Shown piece by piece: positions 11,495-18,989 of a stretch of DNA of 64,000 nucleotides. Made by a program: the position numbers and the translations under genes. The stretch is from contig CANRNE010000001.1 in the NCBI GenBank assembly GCA_947631925.1, forward strand, positions 62,001 through 126,000, written 5' to 3'. The notes under the pieces are model-generated. The model worked only from the letters and a program-made list of their open reading frames with translations. It was not told the DNA's origin and did no database searches. Each line of letters begins with the position of its first letter. Within the stretch, counting starts at the first letter, position 1. This stretch comes from an uncultured Clostridia bacterium. Its GTDB lineage: Bacteria; Bacillota; Clostridia; Christensenellales; Borkfalkiaceae.

Positions 11495-11766
11495 GATGAA
11501 ATTATATCACACCGCTTGCCTTTTTGCAATCTTTTGCGGGCAATTTCGCGCGCAATCAGCCATGCCGTCAGCCATGCGAGCAGGATGACGAAAATCCCCA
11601 TGCTGTAGCAGACAATCGGCAATACAAACGCCACCCATGTCGGCGCGCTCGTCGCCATGGGGTCCCATGTGGCCTCCGCAACAATCCATGCAATTCCGCC
11701 GTGCATGAGCCCGACGACGAGCACGGCAAGGGCCGCGATGCCGAACCCGAGATGAAGTTTTTTCAT
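11491..11766 (-). CDS. Small two-helix membrane protein cotranscribed with the Xre regulator
   Basis: 91 residues, MKKLHLGF... with hydrophobic segments at about residues 5-29 and 45-70 and a basic C-terminus. The start at 11766 has GGAGG upstream and follows a good promoter at 11788-11816; the longer frame from 11820 would begin upstream of that promoter. The stop overlaps the Xre start by 4 bases. The pair resembles small integral-membrane protein plus Xre modules common in Clostridia. The family is not recognised. A role as partner or target of the regulator is inference. Confidence 0.75.
   Translation of the reverse strand: MKKLHLGFGIAALAVLVVGLMHGGIAWIVAEATWDPMATSAPTWVAFVLPIVCYSMGIFVILLAWLTAWLIAREIARKRLQKGKRCDIISS
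11501..11529 (-). promoter_or_regulatory. Internal promoter for a leaderless Xre transcript
   Basis: TTGCAA, 17 bases, TATAAT, then only 6 bases (TTCATC) to the ATG at 11494. Confidence 0.7.
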
Positions 11767-11787
11767 ACTGTCCCTCCTTTTTTCCCG

Positions 11788-11816
11788 AATATAGCACAAA
11801 TTTGCCCATTCCGCAA
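11788..11816 (-). promoter_or_regulatory. Promoter of the membrane protein-Xre operon
   Basis: TTGCGG, 17 bases, TATATT, about 20 bases before the start codon at 11766 with GGAGG in between. Confidence 0.7.
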
Positions 11817-11955
11817 GCAAAGAGATTTGTCAATTCGGTAAACTTTTTTTGCAATGCGCAAGAATCGCCCTTTGACGCCGCTCCAAATGCGGCAAAGCGC
11901 CTTGCCTCTCGGACATGGTGGCGGCATTTTATGCGGCAGCACTTGGAAAATTCTG

Positions 11956-11984
11956 TTGACAAGCGGATAAAAAAGTGGTATAAC
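11956..11984 (+). promoter_or_regulatory. Promoter of the 12020 membrane protein gene
   Basis: TTGACA, 17 bases ending in TGG, TATAAC. Confidence 0.78.
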
Positions 11985-12019
11985 ATTCTATGTCGAACAT
12001 CGGATTTCGGAGGGCAGAG

Positions 12020-12595
12020 ATGAATTTCAGAGAGAAGAGAGCGGAGCTCAAACAGCGGAAAGAGGAACTCAAGGCGTATGTCGCGCGCATCAGCGACGGG
12101 GAGGGGAACGCCGTCGTGGACGTCGACCTCAGCCGCGTCGAGCTCTACGACCCCCTCAGCCTCAAGGGGCAGAGGGATTTGAACGGCGAGATTTACACCT
12201 TCATCGAGGCGCAGACGAACGTCATACCCGCGGAAATTCCGCTCCGCCTCCGCCTGCACGGCAACTTTTCCGAGGAGGAACAGACGGAGATTCGCGAGAT
12301 GATGAAGCATCACTACGTCATGAAGTCCTTCGACATCGCGTGGGACCTCATGGCAAACATGCGCAAGATGATAATACTTGCCATCTTCGGCGCCGCCGTG
12401 CTCGCCGTCTATCTCGCCCTCGCAATCACGGGGAAGAACGTCCTCATGACGGAGATTCTCTCCATCATCGGCTCCTTCTCGCTGTGGGAAGCGGCGGACT
12501 GCTTCCTCCTCGAGCGCCCGCATCTCAGGCGTGAAAACAGAAACAACGAGCAAAATCTCAACCAAAAGGTGGAATTTGTCCCGACGGAAGGGTGA
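12020..12595 (+). CDS. Membrane protein of unknown function with soluble N-terminal domain
   Basis: 191 residues. Residues 1-25 are a basic, helical segment rich in Lys/Glu. Residues 30-105 are a soluble domain with VDVDLSRVELYDPLS. Transmembrane helices lie at about 117-137 and 143-165. The start at ATG 12020 is supported by GGAGGG 6-11 bases upstream and the promoter at 11956-11984; the upstream ATG at 11990 has no such site. The next gene has its own promoter in the intergenic gap, so this looks monocistronic. I do not recognise the family. Confidence 0.7.
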   Translation: MNFREKRAELKQRKEELKAYVARISDGEGNAVVDVDLSRVELYDPLSLKGQRDLNGEIYTFIEAQTNVIPAEIPLRLRLHGNFSEEEQTEIREMMKHHYVMKSFDIAWDLMANMRKMIILAIFGAAVLAVYLALAITGKNVLMTEILSIIGSFSLWEAADCFLLERPHLRRENRNNEQNLNQKVEFVPTEG

Positions 12596-12647
12596 ATGCA
12601 AGCGGCGAGCCTCGGCCTCGCCGCTTTTGCTTGTTATGGGGAATCGC

Positions 12648-12676
12648 TTGACAAACGCATTTCCGTTGTCTATAAT
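12648..12676 (+). promoter_or_regulatory. Promoter for a leaderless transcript of the 12684 gene
   Basis: Consensus TTGACA, 17 bases, TATAAT, then 7 bases to the ATG. The transcription start is predicted to be the A of the ATG. Confidence 0.8.
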
Positions 12677-12683
12677 AAATTGT

Positions 12684-13490
12684 ATGAACGAGCGCGCGCG
12701 CAAAATCCGAACCGCCTATGCGGCATTCTTGGGGGCCTTAACCGTTTTGGTGGGGCTCTGCTTCCTCATAGAGCTGGCAAAAATCTACACCTCGGACGCG
12801 TCGCCGCTCTTTTCGTATGCGGACGTCTCCCGCCGCGTGCGGCTCCTCGCCATTCCGCTCGCCCTCTGGGCCGTGGGCGCCGTGGGGGGAGTCCTCGTCA
12901 CCTGCACCATGCCCGCATGTTCCGAGCGGGGAAAGCCCTCCGAGCGCACCGTGTATGCGCGCCTTCGCCGCAATCTGCCGACGGGGAGCGGGGAGGAATA
13001 TACCGCGCTGCGGGCCCGCATTCGCAAGTTCGAATGGCTGCGTACGGGGCTTTGGCTCGCCGTCTTCGCCTTCGGGCTCGTCGCCGCCATTCTCTGCGCG
13101 GTGCGCATCTTTACCGCCTCGGAATACGTCGACAGGGGCATCAACGACGTCGTCATCTCGCTCATGAAGTACGTCGCCCCCTTCTTTTTCGCAACCGTCG
13201 TCCTCGTCGCGGCAATGCTTGTCTTCGAAATGTTCGGCTATCGCCGCATGCTTCCCGTCCTGAAAACGCTCTATAAAAAAGGGGAGCGCGGGACGCGGGA
13301 AATGAGGACAGGGTCGCGTTTTGCGGCCGTAAAGGGGGCGCTCTCGTCGCCCATCGCCATTCACATCGTGCAGGCGTGCATCGCAATCCTCGCAGTCGTC
13401 TTCATCGTCCTCGGGGCGCTGAACGGCGGCGCAAACGACGTGCTGGGGAAGGCCGTCATGATTTGTACCGAGTGCATCGGTCTGGGCTGA
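12684..13490 (+). CDS. Five-helix membrane protein upstream of the ferredoxin-thioredoxin fusion
   Basis: 268 residues with about five hydrophobic helices (near 11-33, 51-73, 113-135, 153-176 and 226-246), basic loops, and Cys in CTMPAC between helices 2 and 3 and in the tail MICTECIGLG. ATG 12684 starts exactly where transcription should begin from the consensus promoter at 12648-12676, so this is predicted to be leaderless; the longer upstream frame from 12531 overlaps the previous gene. It ends 10 bases before the next gene, which has a strong GGAGGGG site, so the two are probably an operon. The partner suggests a redox or membrane role for this protein, which is inference. Family not recognised. 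Confidence 0.75.
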   Translation: MNERARKIRTAYAAFLGALTVLVGLCFLIELAKIYTSDASPLFSYADVSRRVRLLAIPLALWAVGAVGGVLVTCTMPACSERGKPSERTVYARLRRNLPTGSGEEYTALRARIRKFEWLRTGLWLAVFAFGLVAAILCAVRIFTASEYVDRGINDVVISLMKYVAPFFFATVVLVAAMLVFEMFGYRRMLPVLKTLYKKGERGTREMRTGSRFAAVKGALSSPIAIHIVQACIAILAVVFIVLGALNGGANDVLGKAVMICTECIGLG

Positions 13491-13500
13491 AGGAGGGGAG

Positions 13501-15630
13501 ATGAAACCATTGGAAATTGCGCTCATCGCCGTCTTCACCTGCGTCATCGGCGGACTGCTCACGGCATGTTGCATCGTACTCATTCAAATTCTGCGCGGCG
13601 ACAGAGGGGAGCCCCGCCCCCGCCGCACGCTCAAGGAGTGGTGGGCGGCCTATAAGCCCTCCAAGCGTCGCCTCATTCAGGTGTATGCGGCGCTCCTCAC
13701 CAACGCCAACCTCAAGGGGTATTTCACGGGCAGAATTTACAGCGGAGATGCCAAATATCTCTGCGCGCCCGGGCTCAACTGCTATTCCTGCCCCGCGGCG
13801 GCTGCCGCATGCCCGCTCGGCGCCCTGCAGAACGCGCTCGCGTCCTCGGGAACGCGCGCACCCTACTATGTCTTCGGCATTTTGCTCCTCTTCTGCGTCC
13901 TGCTTGCGCGCACCATCTGCGGTTTTCTGTGCCCCTTCGGTCTCCTGCAGGACTTGCTCTATAAAATTTCCACGCCCAAACTCAAGAAGAGCCGTGCAAC
14001 CCGCGCGCTCTCCTATCTCAAATATGTGATTTTGGCGCTCTTCGCCGTCTCCATTCCCATCATGTTCGGCTTGGACTCCCGCGCCGTGCCCGCCTTCTGC
14101 AAGTATATCTGCCCCGCGGGGACGCTCGGCGGTGCGGTGGGACTGCTCATCCATCCCGACAACGCCTCCCTCTACGGCATGCTCGGGGGGCTGTTCAGCT
14201 GGAAATTCCTCATTCTCATCCTCGTGCTCGTCGCCTGCGTGTTCATCTTCCGCGGCTTCTGCCGCTTCCTGTGCCCGCTCGGCGCGCTGTACGGCCTCTT
14301 CAACAGAATTTCCCTGCTCGGCGTCAAGCTCGACGAGAACAAGTGCACCGACTGCGGCCTCTGCGTCTCCTTCTGCAAGATGGACATCTCCAAGGTGGGG
14401 GACCGTGAGTGCATCCAATGCGGCGAGTGCATCTCCGTCTGCCCCGCGAAGGCAATCTCCTTCAAGGGCTCCAAACTCTTTGTGCATGCGAATGCCATTC
14501 CCGACGAGCGCCCGCTCGGCGAATTTCTCGCCCCCGCAAGCGAAAATGCGGCACCCATGCCCGCAAGTGAGGCCATCATATCGGAATCCGAGGCACCCAT
14601 GCCCGTATCGAATGCCCATACCTCGGACATGGGTACGGCAAAACCGCCCAAAAAGAAGGTTTCGCGCAACTTTGTGCTGCAGGCCGTTGCGTGGGGCGTC
14701 GCCATCGCCGTCCTTTTGGGCGCGCTCATCTATTATAATTTCCTTGCGGAACCCACCGCGGAGCTCTCCGATTACGCCGCCACGCATTACTTCCTCGCCG
14801 TCTCCTCGAGGAGCGGCGAAGAGGGCCCGCTCTCCTTCGAAATCTCCGAGGGCGGGAGCGTCGGGAGCGCGGTCTACACGGACGGGGACGGCAGCGCGGA
14901 GAACCCCTATATGCTTCGCACCCTCGCGGGGGAATACACCGTGGACGTCGCCGCGGGCGAGACGGTCTACTTCGTCTATGAGGAGAGGGGGGAGAGAACG
15001 TATACCGTCACCCCGCACAGCGAGGACCTCGCGCTCGAGCTCTACTACCATGACGCGGCGCTCACGATGAGCGAACCCGTCACACTGCCCGTCCTCACGA
15101 TTTCCGACGGCGCCCTCACGCCCCGCTCCGTCTCTCTTTCGCCCGTTTCCGACTTCGGCAATGCGGAAGGGGACCTCTGCTTCGACTTTGCCCTCGATAC
15201 GTACTTCGGGAAGGGGACCTTCTCCCTGCACGAGATGCGCGGGAAAGTCGTCCTCATCAACTTCTGGTACACCCAATGCGGCCCCTGCGTCGAGGAGATG
15301 CCCACGCTTTCCGAGATGGGCGCGGCGCACCCCGAGGACCTCGTCGTGGTCGCCGTCCACAGCCGCCATATGTATGAGGACCCCGCGACGCCCGAGGGCG
15401 TGCAGGCCTGGCTCGACCGCAGCGGCTGGCAGGCGTATTCCATCCTCTTTGCGCAGGACGTCGGCGCCAAAAATAACCAGAACGAGAGCTTCCTCTTCGC
15501 GGCGCTCGGCGGCAAAGATTCCTACCCCATGTCCGTGGTTGTGGACCGCGACGGGAAGATTGCCTTCACCCGCGTGGGCGGGGTGGACAGCCTCTTCCGC
15601 TCCCGTCTCGAGCGCCTGCTCGCCGAATAA
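13501..15630 (+). CDS. Polyferredoxin (NapH/CcoG-like) fused to a TlpA-type thioredoxin domain
   Basis: 709 residues. The N-terminal half is a membrane ferredoxin like NapH/RdxA: helices near 5-30, 122-140, 174-192 and 229-248, and membrane-proximal Cys clusters (CYSCPAAAAACP, CGFLCPFG, CKYICPAG, CRFLCPLG). Two [4Fe-4S] motifs follow: CTDCGLCVSFC at about 282 and CIQCGECISVCP at about 304. After another helix at about 393-415 comes an extracytoplasmic beta-rich region, then a redoxin domain with CGPC near residue 593 (INFWYTQCGPC). This would pass electrons from cytoplasmic ferredoxin across the membrane to an exported thioredoxin, for example to reduce surface disulfides (inference). It lies downstream of a five-helix membrane protein in one operon. 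A bidirectional terminator follows. Confidence 0.88.
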   Translation: MKPLEIALIAVFTCVIGGLLTACCIVLIQILRGDRGEPRPRRTLKEWWAAYKPSKRRLIQVYAALLTNANLKGYFTGRIYSGDAKYLCAPGLNCYSCPAAAAACPLGALQNALASSGTRAPYYVFGILLLFCVLLARTICGFLCPFGLLQDLLYKISTPKLKKSRATRALSYLKYVILALFAVSIPIMFGLDSRAVPAFCKYICPAGTLGGAVGLLIHPDNASLYGMLGGLFSWKFLILILVLVACVFIFRGFCRFLCPLGALYGLFNRISLLGVKLDENKCTDCGLCVSFCKMDISKVGDRECIQCGECISVCPAKAISFKGSKLFVHANAIPDERPLGEFLAPASENAAPMPASEAIISESEAPMPVSNAHTSDMGTAKPPKKKVSRNFVLQAVAWGVAIAVLLGALIYYNFLAEPTAELSDYAATHYFLAVSSRSGEEGPLSFEISEGGSVGSAVYTDGDGSAENPYMLRTLAGEYTVDVAAGETVYFVYEERGERTYTVTPHSEDLALELYYHDAALTMSEPVTLPVLTISDGALTPRSVSLSPVSDFGNAEGDLCFDFALDTYFGKGTFSLHEMRGKVVLINFWYTQCGPCVEEMPTLSEMGAAHPEDLVVVAVHSRHMYEDPATPEGVQAWLDRSGWQAYSILFAQDVGAKNNQNESFLFAALGGKDSYPMSVVVDRDGKIAFTRVGGVDSLFRSRLERLLAE

Positions 15631-15642
15631 AATTGCCAAATA

Positions 15643-15677
15643 AAAAATCACGGAGCGGCCGTTGCCCCGTGATTTTT
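15643..15677. terminator. Bidirectional terminator between convergent genes
   Basis: AAAAATCACGG and CCGTGATTTTT flank a 13-base loop. It is usable on both strands and serves the fusion gene and the convergent lipoprotein gene. Confidence 0.88.
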
Positions 15678-15699
15678 GTTTGTCGAGAAGGAGATTGTG

Positions 15700-16344
15700 T
15701 TATTCCGCCGTCAGCGTGATGGTGAGGGTTGCGGAATCCTTCGTCACCGTCAGCGTCTCGGAAAAGGTGAACCCTGCGGGCAAATCGTTGAGATGCACTT
15801 CATAGGTGTCGGGCAGAAGGGAGAACTGCGCCACGCCGTCCGCATTCGTCCGCATGTCGTGGCAAGTCGCATTGCCCGCGGTGCAGAGCTGGACGGTGAT
15901 ACCTGCGGCAGGCGTGCCATCGGGCTTTTTCACGGTCACGGTGTAGGCCATCTTCTCCGCGATAATCTCTTCATCGTCGATGAGGAAGGTTGCATCGCGT
16001 TTGCTCGCCGTGACGCGGACACTGTCGGCATCGACATGGTAGCCGTCGGGAAGACCCGCAAGTTTGATGTCATATTCCGCGGGAAGCAGCTCGAACTCCG
16101 CATAAGAGGAGCCGTAGCTGTCCTTCGTGAGCCCCTTGCGCGCAACTTCTGCCCCGTCCTTGTCATAGACCACGGCAGAGACGGCGCCATAGACCGCATC
16201 CTTCTGCGCATCGGAAAGCGAGGAGTCGCACCCCACGAGAACGGTGTATTGTACGGGCTTGGTCTCCTCGTGCGGCGTGCAGGCCGCGGCGCCGAGAAGA
16301 ACCATGATGAGAGCCGCCGCAAGGACGGAAAAACGCTTGAACAT
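15700..16344 (-). CDS. Small lipoprotein with two Cna-B/SdrD-like beta domains
   Basis: 214 residues from MFKRF. The signal peptide is followed by lipobox GAAAC at about residues 18-22. Two related domains follow. The second (about 130-214) has the prealbumin-like pattern YTVTVKKPDGTPAAGITVQL ... TNADGVAQFSLLPDTYEVHL. The first (about 45-125) is a diverged copy (FELLPAEYDIKLAGLPDGY). Such domains act as rigid stalks on Gram-positive surfaces. The start at 16344 has GGAGG 6 bases upstream; the ORF-extending ATG at 16356 lies before that site. It is alone on its strand and convergent with the redox fusion. Ligand unknown. Confidence 0.82.
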   Translation of the reverse strand: MFKRFSVLAAALIMVLLGAAACTPHEETKPVQYTVLVGCDSSLSDAQKDAVYGAVSAVVYDKDGAEVARKGLTKDSYGSSYAEFELLPAEYDIKLAGLPDGYHVDADSVRVTASKRDATFLIDDEEIIAEKMAYTVTVKKPDGTPAAGITVQLCTAGNATCHDMRTNADGVAQFSLLPDTYEVHLNDLPAGFTFSETLTVTKDSATLTITLTAE

Positions 16345-16457
16345 CTTGACCTCCACAAAGAGTATAGGACAATTTTACCACAAATTCCCCCCGATTGCAA
16401 TCATTTCCACCCACAAAATCCGAAAAGGCGGAAAGGGCACGCTCCGGCAGGGGGAAA

Positions 16458-16697
16458 TCATTGTTTCCGCCCGCTCTTGAACTTCATGTAAAGTTCGATG
16501 CACCGCTTATATTCGGGCTCTGAAAAGCCATAGGAAGCGCTTGTCTTGACAAGATGCGGGAGCTGTTCGGCAAGGAGGTCCTCATCATTGTCCGCGATGA
16601 GATAATATTTGATTTCGGGATGGGAAGAAAGATAGTCGCGGATGAGTTCCCCGCGCGACCTTGCCTCCCCGATGGGGAGCGTGATAAGACAGGGCAT
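16458..16697 (-). CDS. 79-residue protein downstream of the DNA methyltransferase
   Basis: Begins 9 bases after the methyltransferase stop in the same direction and so is probably cotranscribed. It is acidic and helical (RGELIRDYLSSHPEIKYYLI), with no signal peptide or membrane segment. The site before ATG 16697 (AATAGG) is weak. It could be a small partner protein or the remnant of a restriction gene paired with the methyltransferase. I do not recognise the family. Confidence 0.5.
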   Translation of the reverse strand: MPCLITLPIGEARSRGELIRDYLSSHPEIKYYLIADNDEDLLAEQLPHLVKTSASYGFSEPEYKRCIELYMKFKSGRKQ

Positions 16698-16706
16698 CCT
16701 ATTTGC

Positions 16707-17453
16707 TCATTTCTTAAACACAAACAGGTACTCATGCGCGAGCAGGAGGAAATTAAACTTGATGCTGTTTGTTTTCCAATAGCCTGTTGCCTTGCAGTTG
16801 TGCTGTTCTTTAATGATGATCTCTTTTGTTTTGAAACCGGCAAGCTCAAAGACGCGCATGGTTTCAAAGGCCAACGGCTGCACCATTCCGTTCTTGCGGG
16901 TGTCGCCCATCAGGACGGCGCAGAACTTGCCCTTTTTCAGAACGCGATAGCTTTCTTCGGCGACCTTTCCCATTTCAAACAGAAACGGTTTCATCGGAAG
17001 CAACGAAAGATCGCCGTCGATGTCCTCGCTGTAATGGATAATATCGGCATACGGCGGGTGCGTGCAAATCAAATCCACCGACCCATCCGCCAGCCCAAGT
17101 TTCCGTGCGTCGCCGACGGTAAGCGTCGTAGTCGCCTGCGTGTCAAAATCAAACTCGCATTTTCTTTTCGAAAGTTCAATCGCGTTCGGATTGATGTCTA
17201 TGCCGACAAAATTCCGATGCGTCAGTTTCGCCTCGACGGCAGTCGTGCCGCCGCCGACGAATTGATCCAACACGGTATCGCCCTCTTTGGAATAGCGCAA
17301 AATGACATTGCGGGGGATATACGGCGACCAATTTCCGCGATACTTTGCGTCGTTCTTTATCGACTGACACAGGATGGGACGTAGGCGTAAAAAATCGGAA
17401 ATTCCCGATTTTGAAATCAATGCGCTTGCAAGAGCATTTTTGCCCCGAATCAT
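16707..17453 (-). CDS. DNA methyltransferase (N6-adenine/N4-cytosine class), start uncertain
   Basis: SAM-dependent DNA methyltransferase of up to 248 residues. It has YRGNWSPYIPRNVILRYS, the SAM loop DQFVGGGTT and the catalytic THPPYAD, the TSPPY-like form typical of beta-class enzymes. The conserved region begins at about ISDFLRLRPILCQ. The annotated ATG 17453 has no clear ribosome binding site; a TTG at about 17420 is an alternative. The first residues lie antisense to a small plus-strand frame (17374-17550) that looks like mobile-element debris, so the 5' end may be a recombination joint. No restriction enzyme is adjacent apart from the small 16458-16697 frame. It is likely an orphan or decayed modification gene. 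Confidence 0.78.
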   Translation of the reverse strand: MIRGKNALASALISKSGISDFLRLRPILCQSIKNDAKYRGNWSPYIPRNVILRYSKEGDTVLDQFVGGGTTAVEAKLTHRNFVGIDINPNAIELSKRKCEFDFDTQATTTLTVGDARKLGLADGSVDLICTHPPYADIIHYSEDIDGDLSLLPMKPFLFEMGKVAEESYRVLKKGKFCAVLMGDTRKNGMVQPLAFETMRVFELAGFKTKEIIIKEQHNCKATGYWKTNSIKFNFLLLAHEYLFVFKK

Positions 17454-17550
17454 AGAATTTTACAGAACGGAAGAAGGTCAACGGGAATTTGCTCAATGGC
17501 AGGCAAAGAAACAACTGAATAAAAAAGAAAAAGATAAGAAGTCCTTTTGA
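17374..17550 (+). CDS. 58-residue frame resembling small proteins of conjugative transposons
   Basis: Reads MGRRRKKSEIPDFEINALAR ... FLPRIIEFYRTEEGQREFAQW, then a Lys-rich tail. From memory, this Lys/Arg start with ALAR-LP-I-FY-EEGQ-FA-W occurs in small proteins beside recombinases in Firmicutes integrative elements. No recombinase is present, the upstream site is weak, and it overlaps the methyltransferase 5' end on the other strand, so it is probably a relic. A short continuing frame ending in FVSFPTGNRKYRKAA follows downstream (to about 17623). Confidence 0.4.
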   Translation: MGRRRKKSEIPDFEINALARAFLPRIIEFYRTEEGQREFAQWQAKKQLNKKEKDKKSF

Positions 17551-17628
17551 ACCCATTAAGGACAATCGGGAAGGTTTTGTATCGTTCCCGACGGGCAACC
17601 GCAAGTACCGAAAAGCGGCTTAAAAGGG

Positions 17629-17654
17629 GAGCGGCAGGAAATTTCCTGCCGCTC
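17629..17654 (+). terminator. Terminator-like perfect palindrome
   Basis: GAGCGGCAGGAAA with its exact mirror TTTCCTGCCGCTC, then TTTCTCG. It is a 13-bp stem with essentially no loop, at the end of the mobile-element remnant. Confidence 0.6.
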
Positions 17655-17683
17655 TTTCTCGTTACATATAAAATGTTACAGAT

Positions 17684-17740
17684 ATAAAATAAATCCGAAC
17701 CAATCACGGGTCGCCATGATCGAGTTCGGATTATTTTGTT
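17684..17740 (-). terminator. Terminator of tRNA-Pro
   Basis: On the minus strand AATAATCCGAAC pairs with GTTCGGATTTATT across a loop of about 23 bases, directly after the tRNA 3' end, and runs into T-rich sequence. Confidence 0.6.
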
Positions 17741-17741
17741 T

Positions 17742-17818
17742 TGGTTGAGGTGACGTGACTTGAACACGCGACCTCTTGGTCCCTAACCAAGCGCGCTACC
17801 AAACTGCGCTACACCTCA
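17742..17818 (-). tRNA. tRNA-Pro (anticodon AGG)
   Basis: Acceptor TGAGGTG/CACCTCA, discriminator A, encoded CCA. The anticodon stem CTTGG/CCAAG encloses loop TTAGGGA, giving AGG at 34-36 with G37, as in proline tRNAs. 77 bases. A34 is less common than TGG or GGG in bacteria and implies either A34 decoding of CCU or editing to inosine. Confidence 0.92.
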
Positions 17819-17899
17819 ATATCTGCTCGATTTGCGCTCCGCCTCAGATGTGCCACCGTCCTCACGGCCGCGTACAGTCTCTCGCAAAAAGCATATTTT

Positions 17900-17927
17900 A
17901 TTATATGGAAATTTCCAAAACTGTCAA
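17900..17927 (-). promoter_or_regulatory. Promoter of tRNA-Pro
   Basis: TTGACA, 16 bases containing TGGAAATTTCCA, TATAAT. It lies about 80 bases before the tRNA 5' end. Confidence 0.7.
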
Positions 17928-18124
17928 GTGATTTCATTTGCATTTCGGAAATTTTTTTCCGCGGCGGAAATTTTTCCCTGCGCCATCCATTCCCCGCGCC
18001 GTTTTTCTATATATTTATGCCGGCCGTCGGGGACAAAGCACGTGTCGGGAAGCCCGCCCGCAGAACGACTGCGTTCCCCGTCAATGGCAATAAAGCGGCG
18101 AGCAAGCGAGGGGGACTTCTGCAT
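17924..18124 (-). CDS. Doubtful 66-residue frame upstream of tRNA-Pro
   Basis: Reads MQKSPSLARRFIAIDGERS... to ...NFRNANEIT. Codon choice (GAC, GGC, CCC) is like that of the real genes, and this is the only frame of note in the 17936-18283 gap. However, no ribosome binding site is seen, and its stop lies inside the tRNA-Pro -35 box. It may be a remnant. The rest of the gap is AT-rich with no other signal. Confidence 0.25.
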   Translation of the reverse strand: MQKSPSLARRFIAIDGERSRSAGGLPDTCFVPDGRHKYIEKRRGEWMAQGKISAAEKNFRNANEIT

Positions 18125-18216
18125 GCCAAAGGCGGCTGTTTCCGCTTCAACGATGCGCAAAAGAATGGTTTTCAAAAAAATTTTTATAAAAATTAAAAAT
18201 ATTTTTCGGTAGGGGA

Positions 18217-18245
18217 TTGACAAGAAAACCGAAAAGCGATACAAT
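18217..18245 (+). promoter_or_regulatory. Promoter of the 18284 gene
   Basis: TTGACA, 17 bases, TACAAT. Confidence 0.72.
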
Positions 18246-18283
18246 AAAGAAAAAATTTCGCCAAGAGCTTTAGCGAGTGCACC

Positions 18284-18745
18284 ATGTCTGTGACCTATGT
18301 GTTCAAAAGGCGCCAAATCAACGCATTTCTCGAAAAATATCCTTTCCTCTTCGCCCGCATTTGTATCGTGCAGGACAATATTGTCGGTTGCCTCGCGTCG
18401 GGCGGCCGCGTCCCTTCTCTGTTGCCGGAATACTTGAGCGATGCGCTTTACCCCGCGCCTAAGATTTTGAGTATCACCTTCCCCGAGAAGGCCGCACGGG
18501 AATTTGAAGAGGCGATGGAGGCGTACAGCCTGCGGCCGTATAAAAAGCTGCCCAAGCGCCCGCGCCCGAAGTTCGCCGTCAAAATGGTCCTCGACTTCGG
18601 ATATAACGTCCATGAGGAGCGGGTGTACGACTTTCAGGCAAAACCCTACGACAAGTACCACGAGGACTTTTGCCGCGAGGTGTGTGCGCACGCAAAGTAC
18701 GTCTATCAGTGCAACTTTGACCCGATGCCCGGATACAAATACTGA
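18284..18745 (+). CDS. 153-residue cytoplasmic protein of unknown function
   Basis: MSVTYVFKRRQINAFLEKYP... with no signal peptide or membrane segment. There is a Pro-rich basic stretch at about residues 85-98 (RPYKKLPKRPRPK), and the C-terminal part is rich in Tyr, Cys and Asp (CREVCAHAKYVYQCNFDPMP). It is a single gene with its own promoter 39 bases upstream and a terminator 45 bases downstream. The ribosome binding site is weak (GAGTG). I do not recognise the family. Confidence 0.65.
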   Translation: MSVTYVFKRRQINAFLEKYPFLFARICIVQDNIVGCLASGGRVPSLLPEYLSDALYPAPKILSITFPEKAAREFEEAMEAYSLRPYKKLPKRPRPKFAVKMVLDFGYNVHEERVYDFQAKPYDKYHEDFCREVCAHAKYVYQCNFDPMPGYKY

Positions 18746-18789
18746 TTGACAAATCCGTCGTCTGCCGAATACCGATTGTTAAAACGCCC

Positions 18790-18822
18790 AAAAAAGAGCG
18801 GCCCTTGCGGCTACTCTTTTTT
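18790..18822 (+). terminator. Terminator of the 18284 gene
   Basis: AAAAAAGAG ... CTCTTTTTT around an inner GC-rich imperfect stem, ending in a T run. Confidence 0.75.
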
Positions 18823-18912
18823 CTATTGGTTTATTTGCGATTCGCGAGAGGGGAAATTGTCAAAATTCGCAAAAATCTCATATTTTTATTAAAAAAATGC
18901 CGTAAAATCTCT

Positions 18913-18934
18913 TATTTCGATATAAATCGAAATA
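18913..18934. promoter_or_regulatory. Candidate operator upstream of the dprA-like gene
   Basis: Perfect 9-bp dyad TATTTCGAT-ATAA-ATCGAAATA, 55 bases before the start at 18990, in an AT-rich stretch that includes a TAAAAT box. It has the form of a dimeric regulator site. No matching regulator is adjacent. Confidence 0.5.
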
Positions 18935-18989
18935 CATAAGGCAAAGCCTACACCCTTGGACTGCAAACGCAACCATAAAGCGGGGGATT

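Noticed and set aside
18277..18462. Alternative frame overlapping the 18284 gene
   Set aside because: Shorter and codon use unlike host genes; the 18284 frame has promoter and terminator support.
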